The notes under the pieces: model-generated
Databases searched by the model: none
What the model was told of the DNA's origin: nothing
The model's input: only the letters and a program-made list of their open reading frames with translations
Assembly: GCA_000226015.1 (NCBI GenBank)
Contig: JH154961.1
Coordinates: 140,292 to 160,410, forward strand
Length of the DNA stretch: 20,119 bases
Direction of reading: 5' to 3'
DNA from: Mnemiopsis leidyi
Taxonomy: Eukaryota; Ctenophora; Tentaculata; Lobata; Bolinopsidae
Program-made: the position numbers and the translations under genes
Part shown: positions 1 to 9,050 of the stretch, one piece after another
How positions within the stretch are numbered: the first letter of the stretch is position 1
Layout of the letters: each line of letters opens with the position of its first letter

Positions 1-115
1 GGTCAAATGCGCCCATGTGCAGAATTCAACGCGCAGCAAGTCTTAGCACGAGTTCCGCGCCAATTTATCTGCACGATTTTATTATTCCTTTGCCTTTGGT
101 TCGTGTTGCGTGCAA
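1..115 (+). other. possible exon (5' UTR or first coding exon) with a strong donor
   Basis: A comparatively CpG-rich stretch runs into a good 5' splice site, GTAAGT at 116-121. An ATG at 7 opens a frame of 36 codons plus one base before the donor, with a hydrophobic stretch ending CLWFVLRA that could be a signal anchor. The leftover phase does not fit the next exon-like segment at 809, where it would create a stop at once. It is therefore either untranslated leader of the same transcript or the start of another gene. Its 5' end lies at or beyond the window edge. The strong donor is the only solid support. Confidence 0.22.
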
Positions 116-808
116 GTAAGTTTATGGCCTTCCGTCGTATAACGTATCGCCGAAATTATGACATAACATCAACGCCTAATATTTTAGACCTTCAGTAATG
201 ATCAGCTGTTACTATTTAAGTTGAAATTGTTATCACAAACTGCTTAGTTATAATATATCTGCACCGTCGATAAATTTATCTTAGTCCTGGTTGTAAACAG
301 GTATAGTTTCTTAAATCTTTATAGCTGACATTTCATTTATCACATTACAATTAGTTACGATAAAATTGGTCATTCTTTTTAACTTTACGGCCGATATTAT
401 CACACTTACAGTAGCCGCTCATAGTTATAATTTCTCAATCGAAATTTGAGACGGATATTGTCGAGATTAAACGGTTTGGCATTCTTTGAGGTACAATTTT
501 CGGGTAAAACCGCGACATGACAGATATGATGTCAGTATATGTTATATCTTAAACACGGTCACAATTGCTTTTAACACAGGTTAATCTTATATCCGCAAAG
601 TAGTTGCTGTACAATTAAAGAGATGGAAATCTAGCGTCCGCCTGAGACCAAGCGGGCGCAACTCTTGTTAGAATATGGTATAGGTAGTCGATTGATATCA
701 CCCAAGGGGCATGGAGCTCTTCCTATTTAAAATTCAGAAGCCAATAACAAGGGTGAACAATGTCAAGGGCGCACTACAGACCCATCCATAACAGTATGAT
801 ATTTTCAG
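116..808. other. non-coding stretch, probable intron or spacer
   Basis: The sequence is AT-rich, with no persuasive ORF on either strand and no RNA gene or clear repeat that I can see. A short ATG frame at 711 ends at a TAA after 26 codons. It would leave an intron of only about 56 bp before the acceptor at 807-808, so I do not call it an exon. Confidence 0.4.
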
Positions 809-3221
809 AAGGCTGAAAAGTCACCGGAAGTCAACTGTTTCACACCTACTGCCAGAATTGAAGAATTGCAAGCTCTCATAACACCGAGTGCTGAGAGAAA
901 GTAAGTTTTATTTTGTTTTAAAACTTTTAAATAAAAGTGTGAATGTATTCCCACCAATTTTTGGCATTTCAAATTAAAAATCGTCAATAACGAAATATCT
1001 AACACAAGACACTAAAACAAAATGTACTGCAAAACTTTGCAATATAAAACATTAATTCTTTGATATTCCACAAACCCAAAATTACACCACCCAAAAATTA
1101 CACCACGAATATGACGTTTTATATGGAATATATGATACAAGATACTTACAACTTGAAAACTAGATTTACAACCGCACTAGATTTTTACAAACCACGATTG
1201 TTTAGAAATTCGGTGCCGTTAAAAATACATAAATTTGACACTCGCTTAAATCACATATTGCTGGTTTCCGATGTATACCTGGTATTTATGACAGATAAAA
1301 ATTCTAGAAAATCAATATTTATTTCTACTGTAGTTTCCAATTGTCTCACGTCACACGTGAGCAAAACAAGGGCTATCCAAACTTCTAAAGCACTAGATCT
1401 GGTTATGTACTGTATATACTATACATCTCTCATCTATAATTTAATTTTTTGGTCCTCATTACTTCTTTAATTATCTTAATTATTCTTTAATTATGCTTTT
1501 AAGTGCTATGTTCTTTTGTTAACTGAAATAATTTTGTTCATCAATTTCGTAAAACATAACCATGATAACTATTCTTATTACATCAGAAAATTAAAACAGC
1601 GCATCGGAGCATGAAAGTGTGACAAATAAATAAATACTTGTTCTCTTTACACTCTCAATGTCTGATTGAAGCCGTGCTTGACGATCTAACGAACTGTCAA
1701 ACTTGTAAATAGCCAGCCACCTCAATACTTGTGTAATTTAATGATGCAAACATTTTCACCGTCGCTACATGAACAGTTTTCAGCTTGCTCGTTTGAAGAT
1801 GTCATTAACGTAATTCAAGTTAACGCTCGTGCACGTTGCGTAAGCTTAATTATTTATTGCAAAAACTTGCAGAATAATGGTCATTCATAGTCGGTTATAA
1901 GTAAGATCTGATTTTTCTCTGATGAAGTAATCATTAGTGAATTAAATGAAGACTTGACGAGGTTATTTGATATTAGAAGTCAGGAATGGCGTTCCATAAG
2001 TATGATTGTACTTAACTGTTTACAGCGTCTCACCTCAAATATGCAGTTTCTTGCAGTAAGTTGTGGGAGAAAAGTGGCCGTGACGTAGCACATGCGATTG
2101 AAATTACTGGCACTGGTTTGGAATTTCTGAAACGCGCACATGAAGTTTTTGGCTTACTGTAGCGCGAAACGCGCCATTTGCGCGCGCACCACGTGAGATT
2201 TGAACAAATCTCTAACCTGGTAACATGAAAGCTGCTTCAATACGCCTTGTAAGCTGCCTATTGCGATAAGATTTCACAAGCTAAAAGTTGCTTGAAATAC
2301 TATTTATTGAGGGAGCAGTCCTTCAATTAATTAGTGACTCTCCAGCTTTGGAACTTAAAACGTTTTTAGGTCCACTGTCACGGTGTAAGCATATTTCCGT
2401 TGCTAAGCGACGAACTTCTGTAAACTGAAGAAACCCGTTACTACGCATGTATGTAGAAATAATACCGGTTACCCTATAGAAATTTATAGCCTGACATGTA
2501 CCTTTGAATTAATTCAAATTGAATTTGGCATGGCAATAGTGTTATAAGAAATTAGTCGTCGAGAAATGTGTGTAGAATTGGAGTGAGAAGATGAATTTCA
2601 GGGAAACGAAAAAATATATATTTGTGGATATTTAGATTTTGTCATTTAGACCTCTTTTAAATGTAATGTATCATTCAAATTCCCGATCAAGCTCCCAAAA
2701 CTTCACTCGATTTAACCACTACTCTTTCAGAAGCAAAAGTAAAGCATTGCCACTCTCTCAAATATCGGTAACCAGTCTGGACATGTATTCTACCCCACCA
2801 AGCGGTAGAGTCAGTCGCACCGCCGGGACAACTCCGCGCACACCACACAGTGTAATCCCCTCAGCGCAGCGGTCCTTCCAGCGTCTTCTACAGCTCCGAC
2901 AGAAAACCAGGTCGGTTTTTTGCGATGTGTATTTTCTGCATGTGCTGGACCTTTATTTCATTAAAATCGATGCACTAAAAGTCTGGATAAAACTGATAAG
3001 TTCATCACATCATCACGTTTCAGTTGATGATTTGTTTCACCCATGACCAATAAATATCTACATTTTGATGTGTCTTATGATCGTTTGATTATTAATTTTC
3101 AAACTGTAAATTCAACCTTGCATTGACATCGCCCTACCACAGACACGAGACGATGTCAAAGATAGAAAAAGATCAGATCGGTATCAGAGTTTTAGCCGGA
3201 ACTGTGATCCGAGACAGTTGA
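809..3221 (+). CDS. small multi-exon gene, product unknown (tentative model)
   Basis: Three segments splice in consistent phase. Segment 809-900 follows TTTTCAG and ends at a GTAAGT donor. Segment 2776-2910 follows AACCAG and ends at CAG|GTCGGT. Segment 3143-3221 follows CTACCACAG and ends in TGA. Segment 1 reads in phase 0 as about 30 residues ending ITPSAER. Segment 2 is rich in Ser/Thr-Pro, including TTPRTPHSVIPSAQRSFQ, and ends in a basic amphipathic stretch, RLLQLRQKTR. Segment 3 adds about 25 residues. If translation begins at the ATG at 2783, the protein is 68 residues; otherwise an upstream coding exon is missing. The several SP/TP sites suggest a phosphorylated, unstructured protein, but I recognise no family. 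An AATAAA at 3049-3054 lies in the proposed last intron, so unspliced read-through to a stop at 3044-3046 is an alternative ending. Confidence 0.35.
901..2775. other. long non-coding stretch, probable intron
   Basis: AT-rich DNA without a supportable ORF. The open frame at about 1060-1470 starts at TTG and has the composition of AT-rich non-coding sequence. The only local peculiarity is a CpG-rich patch at about 2130-2195, listed separately. If the exon pairing 809-900 to 2776-2910 is right, this is one intron of about 1.9 kb, much longer than the other introns in the window. Confidence 0.4.
2160..2195. promoter_or_regulatory. CpG-rich patch with an E2F-like site
   Basis: Within AT-rich DNA this short patch contains GCGCGAAA at 2162-2169, the reverse complement of the E2F core TTTCGCGC. 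It is followed by further GCGC runs and a CACGTG E-box at 2189-2194. A second GAAACGCGC lies about 40 bp upstream. It could be an internal promoter for the small plus-strand gene whose ATG is at 2783. This rests on motif matches alone. Confidence 0.25.
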
Positions 3222-3252
3222 ACCGCTTCCCACCACTACTCCCTTACAAACA

Positions 3253-3482
3253 CTCTCATCGTCGTGCGATGTTGTATGCGCTCTGTCGCTCGCTACTGTC
3301 CATGTCCGCCACCTCTGTTATCCCTATCGCTATCGGAGTCTTGGCCCGCTGCTGGATCCCTTTACATTCCCTCATTGTGTTCTGGAAAGCTGCGAACTTT
3401 AACGTCGCTTCCTCCGTGTTCTCGTAGAATCGTTCGTAAACCATCTGGTAGGCGGCGAAAGCTTTGTACTCCTCTTCAGTTT
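3253..3482 (-). CDS. cathepsin propeptide (inhibitor I29)-like protein, terminal exon
   Basis: Reading down from an acceptor (TATTACAG, AG at 3484-3483), the exon opens with two bases and then 75 codons to a TGA at 3255-3253. The peptide starts ETEEEYKAFAAYQMVYERFY-like and matches the I29 propeptide pattern: an aromatic EEY.AF...Y...Y region, an acidic EE followed by K/RF..F (the E-x3-K-x3-F part of ERFNIN), and IAIGITEVADMDSSE. The last aligns with the GxNxFxD segment 'GINxFADMTxEE'. The N and I positions of ERFNIN are replaced by T and C, so the match is partial. No protease domain follows; the stop comes 12 codons after the propeptide motif. That is the architecture of stand-alone inhibitors such as insect crammer or mouse CTLA-2, which block cathepsin-L-like enzymes. 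The upstream exon carrying the start codon must end in phase 1 and was not found. A decayed cathepsin gene is the alternative. Confidence 0.5.
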
Positions 3483-3489
3483 CTGTAAT

Positions 3490-4138
3490 ACTGTTGTGGA
3501 GTCAGTAAATACAGCTGAGGGAACATTTTATACTTTTTAACTGTATAATAGCTTGTACATAATGTATATGTTAGTTGTTTAGTTGTTTATAAGCATGACG
3601 ACGGAGGGTAATCTTAACAACTCCCGCTGTCCCGGCGTCCCGCACATTATCACAGTATTTAATAAATCTTTACAGCACGTAAATCTCAGCAGACATCACT
3701 TCATAGTTCATATACAAACGTAGATCAATAGTCGTTCAGCTTACTTCACTGTTATTAAAGTTTGTTAAAACGTTTATGCAATTGGATCCGAGATATAAGA
3801 ATTTAACTTTTTGGTGCTTAATTTCAGTGCTCCAGATATTACTATGATCAATTGTAGGGGCTATGTTACTATCTTAAAGAAAATATAGATTGGGTACTGA
3901 CGTGTGATAATTGTTTAGAATATCTTGGGGATCTTCAATTTTGTTAACGTCAATACCTGCCGCTTCTTTTGGGAGTTTCACTCTGTAATTGTTTCGAGGT
4001 AAAGAAAAAAAAGAAGATAACAAAAAATCAAGTTTATACGTTAAGACAAGTAGAAAAACAAATCAACTTTAACAAACTGGCAAACAAACTAGAAGTGTTC
4101 TTCAAATCTTTAAGAGCTTTCAGATCCAAGGGCAATTA
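3490..4138. other. non-coding spacer or upstream intron of the I29-like gene
   Basis: No convincing exon. A slightly GC-richer patch at about 3595-3650 holds a 43-codon plus-strand ORF from the ATG at 3595 and a shorter minus-strand ORF. Neither resembles a known protein or has good splice partners. The first exon of the minus-strand I29-like gene could lie here or further upstream. Confidence 0.3.
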
Positions 4139-4382
4139 CAGAGGTTCTTACAAAGCTATACCCTTACGAAGTTGCCAACAAAGTTATTTACCAAGCTATA
4201 CACTTACGAAGTTACTTACAAAGTTACTTACAAAGTTACTTACAAAGCTATACACTACGATTTTACTTACTAAGTTACTTACGAAGTTACTTACAAAGTT
4301 ACTTACAAAGTTACTAACAAAGTTACTAACAAAGTTACTTACAAAGTTACTAACAAAGTTACTAAGAAAGTTACTTACAAAG
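4139..4382. repeat. 12-bp minisatellite (AAAGTTACTTAC)n
   Basis: About 20 tandem, partly degenerate copies of a 12-bp unit. The left part (4139-4260) is diverged and mixed with AAAGCTATAC variants; the right part (4261-4382) is more uniform, with ACTTAC, ACTAAC and ACTAAG variants. Because 12 is divisible by 3, the array keeps an open plus-strand frame reading KLLT over and over. That ORF (about 3969-4412) is an artefact of the repeat, not a gene. On the minus strand each full unit contains GTAAGT, a consensus 5' splice site, ten times in all. Confidence 0.85.
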
Positions 4383-6918
4383 GTCTCCGTAAGACCCAGA
4401 CATCTAAAGTAGTGTTTGAAAGGGCGGCTCTGTCCTTAGCCGGCATTCGACCCTCCCTTGACTGTTATAATTTGTGTGTTAAGTGTTTGGAGTATAATCG
4501 TGACATTGTTTGGAGTGCAAGAATTGATGACTTATTTCTGATCTATTGAACAGACGATGCTACAAATTATCCGATATCATAGGATTTCACTGGGTCTCAT
4601 TTCTAATGAAACGAAACTCAAAGTCAATTCGGTATTCAGCGGTAAAGATGCTACGTGGGAATATAAAAGTATAAACAGTATTTCGGCACAAAAAATATAA
4701 GTCGAGCTTAGTAATATCGGTTGGAAAACTGGAAATGGGATGCAAAACAAAGTTTCTTAGATAAAAAGGTTTGCTGGCAGTACATAATAAGGTAATGCAA
4801 TAAAGCTTCTGATCTGATCAAATTTCCGTTGTAAATTTGAAACCAATGTTACTAGATGGATTGATACTGTCTCCGTTCCTAAGCTACCTAATTATCCTTC
4901 ATGGTCTTATATCCTCATTTGGTCATAGTAGTCACGGTGATCTCCCAAAGGACGTGACTTTGAGTAGTGCCCAGAACTTTGTGTTGCTAATGCATTTACG
5001 GTTGGAAATTTATTAATGGTCAAGTGTCAACATACGAAAATCTGTAATATGCATATTTTTACGAATCATATCAGCTTAAGAAGTTGCGTTGGATTTAAGA
5101 TTCGCTGGAGGACAAATGCATTCAAAGTAAATGTCAGATTTTTCAAGTCCGTAGAGAAATTTGTCTGAGCTTTCCGAAAAGGAAACAATGTAAATACAGA
5201 GAGAGCGAGTAAGATTTCACGATATCTGTAAAATGTGAACCGAAGCCACGCTCTGCTTGATATTTGCTTATTATAGTCGCGATTACGCTCTTTCTCTCTC
5301 GCTATTTTTAAGGCGGCTATTTTGCGAGTTTCACGTGTGTGGACACACCTTATCACACGACCAGAATTACAAGGATTATAATAACATGACGTCACAGTAC
5401 AGAGAAATTAGAAAGTCACAGAATCAGAAGAAAATATCCTAGCGGAATGATAAACCAATCTCAACACAATATTAATAACATTTATACGCTAACCGAGTGA
5501 TAAGAAATATCCATGTTGATTCATAGTTACTTCTTATGTACTGGTGTATGTATGTATTTAATCGTTATTGGACCTCTTGATACTACAGTAGCCGGTTTGC
5601 GAGTTGAACATGATAATATTGAAATATGCGGTTGTCGGTTAAACATGATTTAACCGTGAAGTGGTTTATGATTGTAAATATTGAAAGTTTCTGTGGGGAG
5701 TTTTTCTAAATTTGTCGGGAATTAAGATCGTATGAACTCCTTTCTAAATATCTCAATATTCCTTCACCCTAAATTCGTGAATTGCTCAACCCTAGTAGAG
5801 GTAGACAGAGAGCAAAACTTGTGCAACATTAAACGCCGTCCTATACAAGGTCCCCTAATTTTAGTAGACAAAATGAAAAACAGGATATTAAACAAAAATT
5901 CTAGTGAATTTCAATGAGCTTTCTCGAAGAAAAGCAAAATCTTGCAGTGCTTGCTGTAACTTTAAATAAGGAGGATACTGTTTAAACACAATCCCAGTTG
6001 AAGGCACTGACTTAGCGTGCTGTAAACGGCGGTCTGTGCTCTTCTGGAAGACAGCTCCAATCTCCCTGCTTGTTAAGTCGTGTGTTAAAACTTTCAAGAG
6101 GAGGTTAGAAGAATGGATGTGTTCAATCATAACAAAGACGTTTAAGTGTTGAACTTATCATTAAATTAGATGTCACGAAGTGAATATTGGAGCCTGTAAA
6201 GCTAAGAGCTCTGTCGGCCTGTTCTAACAGTGCACAGAGTTTTTGAAAAAGCAATATCACAAAAAGTAAATGCATTTTGGGCCGATTTTCATCCTTCACA
6301 ATGGTCTTTTGACTGATGTGATTCTTAACTGATGTGATTGTCTGATGTAGTGACGCGGAGTTTGTCTTGTGATACGAGTTCTTACAACTTTCCCAAGAAA
6401 AGTTATCCACAAACCAGTCTTATTGAGGTTTTACAGCTCAACTGAAAATCTAAAGTTCGAGCTAGAAGTGTTGGCTGCGTTGTACCTATCAGTAAATGAG
6501 GTTGGCGGTCTCAGAATCCTTCAGTCGAATGTTTTTGTTTGTTTAATCGGTGTCTCTCTGTGTATGACTGTACACAAACATACATGTTTTACGAAGCATT
6601 TATAAAAACCTGTAGCTTCATGGTTAGCCGTCGTAACACATAATGTTTGGTGCTCATATTTTCAGACATTATAACAGAGGCAGTTAACTTGTTGAAAAGT
6701 TTATACTTTGGGCCGTTTTTTCAAAGAACTTGCATGACCTACGAAACTGTTTAGAATTTAAAGATTTATACGTTTTTTACTTTAAGCACATTCATTTGGA
6801 GTCATATATTACTTGTTAGGTGTAAATTTCTATAAAAATTTTATAGAAAATTTCGGATAACAATTTTCATTGTCTTATTAATATTCTGTTTTTCGTAATT
6901 GTGTTTTTTCAATTTCAG
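4383..6918. other. long AT-rich intergenic stretch
   Basis: No supportable gene on either strand apart from a possible decayed minus-strand ORF pair at 5888-6410, listed separately. A perfect CRE palindrome TGACGTCA occurs at 5387-5394, close to a CACGTG-containing stretch near 5332 and a CT-rich tract near 5290. This could be a promoter for a minus-strand transcript, but none is evident. The minus-strand ORF at 5066-5395 looks like chance: it is basic, has no motif and has no splice context. Confidence 0.45.
5888..6410 (-). pseudogene. possible decayed ORF pair
   Basis: Two minus-strand ORFs in different frames abut with an 8-base overlap: 6410-6123 (95 codons) and 6130-5888 (80 codons). 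The second reads like protein sequence, with SREIGAVFQKSTDRRLQHAK and later FKQYPPYLKLQQALQDF, and is less AT-biased than its surroundings. A frame break between halves of one ancestral ORF would explain the pair. I recognise no family and see no splice sites joining them. Chance ORFs remain likely. Confidence 0.18.
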
Positions 6919-7007
6919 GGTAATACAATTTAATCACTGTTGCTTTATGGCGTGAAGTGCATATTAAGGTGCTGATTTTGTAGAGATGACCAGTGTTATT
7001 TTCCTAC

Positions 7008-7077
7008 AGCATGACGTATTGAGGACAGATTGACAGAAAGTTTGATGCTACTCTTCTAAACGAGCTAGAAAGTAAAG
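7008..7077 (+). promoter_or_regulatory. SLC35B4 5' UTR with acceptor and tiny uORF
   Basis: A pyrimidine-rich acceptor, TTTTCCTACAG, ends at 7009, so the leader is probably spliced. A second acceptor candidate, CAATTTCAG, ends at 6918. A four-codon upstream ORF (ATG at 7011, TGA at 7020-7022) sits in the leader and might reduce initiation at the main start. An in-frame TAG at 7066-7068 closes the main frame just before the start codon. Confidence 0.4.
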
Positions 7078-8558
7078 ATGACGACGAGTTTCAAGATAAA
7101 ACCCATTCTGGCAATGTTTCTGGTGTTCATGTGCTGCTGTTTGAATGTAATCCTCCTTGAAAAGATGGTAAAAGATTCCCCTAACTGTACTGTTCTCGTT
7201 ACTTTCTCAAGTAAGTAATAAGTTTAACACAAGGAAATATCTTTTCATAAACACGGTTTTGGGGTTCAGGGTGCACTTAATTTCATGTGCTGCGAGTTGA
7301 AGTATTGAGCTTGATTAACTGCATCTTCAGACATTCTGAGCGAAAGATTTAAATTACTTGATTTAATAACTTTTACACCACAAACTTAACTTCTTATAAG
7401 TTTATATTTCAGGCTACATATTCATTATCATACAAGGAATAGTCATGAACCCAGAGTTTCTGTTCAACAACCAGATCCCTGCTCACAATTACCTTGTAAT
7501 AACATTCCTCTTCTTCACCACTAACTTGTGTAACAATGTCGCTCTCAGCTTCCAGGTCAGTATCACACTACCACTCGGGGGGAAGGGGAGGGAGATGGAG
7601 AAGGCTGTAGCCCCACTTATTGTAGTCTGCTTGCAACTACCGTCTTAGCTGTTATCTTTCAATGTTTGATGTAGTTGCTTTTATGTAGCCAGAAATGTTG
7701 GCCTTGTTTCGTCACTTATCTCTAATCTAGTCACTAGTTACTAATCTAGTCACTAATTATATATCTAGTCACTAATTGCTAATCGAGTTATTAATTACTA
7801 GTTACTAATTACTAATCTCGCCTCCCCAGGTTGATATGCCGACAGTAGTGATCGTGAGATCCGGATCTCTTGTAGCCAACATGGTGGTCTCCATCATAGC
7901 CTTCAGGAGACACTACACATTCTCTAAATACCTGAGTGTGGCTACAGTTACTCTGGGTGTCCTGATCTCTACCACCACTACAGCTAAACTAAAGGGAGGG
8001 GAGGGAGGGAGCGAGCTTCATACCTGGTTTATCGGGCTGCTTATGTTGGGGTACGGGCTTTTCGGGTCGGCTACTACTGGGGTTTTTCAGGAGAAACTCT
8101 TCAATAGGTTCGGGAAACACCCCAAAGAGGCTCTCTTTTACAGCAACCTTCTGGGAATAGTCGGGTTCTTACCGAGCTACAGCAACATCATCGACACCAT
8201 CACCAACTTCAACAGTTCTCCCAGTTCCAGTATTCTAGGAATGCCAAGTATGTGGGTGTATTGTCTCCTGAACGTTGCTATGCAGTATGTATGTGTAAGG
8301 AGTATCTACTATCTACTCTCCGAGTGGACGTCGCTAGCCGTCACCTTGGTGACGACACTCCGCAAGTTCCTAAGTCTGCTTCTCTCCATCCTTCTGTTTG
8401 ACAACACCTTCACTACCGAACACTGGATATCGGCTGTACTCGTGTTTAGTGGCTCTGCTCTATTTTCTGGACTTATTACAATTCCGGGAGAGGAGAAAGT
8501 GGGCCGGATTTTTAGGAGAATATTTAGACTTAGAGAACATGAAACATTACCTACTTGA
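7078..8558 (+). CDS. SLC35B4: SLC35B4, UDP-xylose/UDP-N-acetylglucosamine transporter
   Basis: Exons are 7078-7210, 7413-7555 and 7830-8558, joined at AA|GTAAGT, CAG|GTCAGT and acceptors TTTCAG and CCCCAG. Phases agree and the product is 334 residues, against 331 in human. SLC35B4 is a multi-pass ER/Golgi exchanger that brings UDP-xylose and UDP-GlcNAc into the lumen for glycan synthesis. Diagnostic matches recalled from the human protein are the N-terminal CCxNVIxLE (residues 20-27), RSGSLxANM (102-110), FGKHPKEALFY (186-196), QYVCVRS (244-250) and VTTLRKFLSLLxSIL (266-280). About ten hydrophobic segments are visible, as expected for the nucleotide-sugar transporter fold. The start is the first ATG after the in-frame stop at 7066. 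The C-terminus ends REHETLPT and lacks the lysine-rich tail of the human protein. Complete and apparently functional. Confidence 0.93.
7720..7818 (+). repeat. degenerate short tandem repeat in SLC35B4 intron 2
   Basis: Imperfect copies of a unit close to CTAATCTAGTCACTAATTA, with CTAG and TTACTAATTACTAAT variants, fill the last 100 bp of intron 2 up to the pyrimidine tract before the acceptor at 7829. Confidence 0.6.
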
Positions 8559-9050
8559 CTTTAGACTGGTTTATATATAATGCTTTATTGATCAGGCAGG
8601 TTCTGATTACTGACTTGAAATGGGGAACATTTTAATTGCAATATGTTAGATTAGAATTTTATTTCACAAATCATTCGACTTTCTTTACAATTTTGAGTAA
8701 ATTTTGTTGCATTTCTTATTATCTTGAGTTATTTAATTTTGTTGTATTGCAGATGTTAGTTTAAGTTCAACTATACTTTGCATTTTTCTTGAATGACGTG
8801 CTATGTATTTGAAGTTATATTGCCGGATTAAAGTTAAAAATTTACAAAGATGATATTCTTTATTATACAAAGCTTCACGTCCATAAATTAATCAAAATCT
8901 TTTCTAAATCAGTAGAAATAAACAAATTATCCCACCATAAACATTAAGTGTTCCATAGTTTTATCCCTGGTGTATTCAGTCTAAATGCCCCACTCAACCA
9001 GGGATAGATAGATCTAAATAATTCAGATCCAAAGCCCACTCAGTCCCAAA
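8559..9050. other. convergent 3' UTR region between SLC35B4 and the repeat-protein gene
   Basis: AT-rich, no ORF. Candidate plus-strand polyadenylation signals are ATTAAA at 8827-8832 and AATAAA at 8917-8922. A minus-strand AATAAA (TTTATT at 8859-8864) could end the neighbouring gene about 190 bp after its stop codon. If both are used, the two 3' UTRs overlap. Confidence 0.45.

Noticed and set aside
1060-1470. 136-codon plus-strand ORF
   Set aside because: It starts at TTG, has AT-rich composition with Ile/Tyr/Asn/Lys bias and shows no domain or splice context; probably chance.
3969-4412. 147-codon plus-strand ORF with KLLT repeats
   Set aside because: It stays open only because the 12-bp minisatellite has a period divisible by three.
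5066-5395. 109-codon minus-strand ORF
   Set aside because: Basic composition, no recognisable motif and no supporting splice or polyadenylation context.
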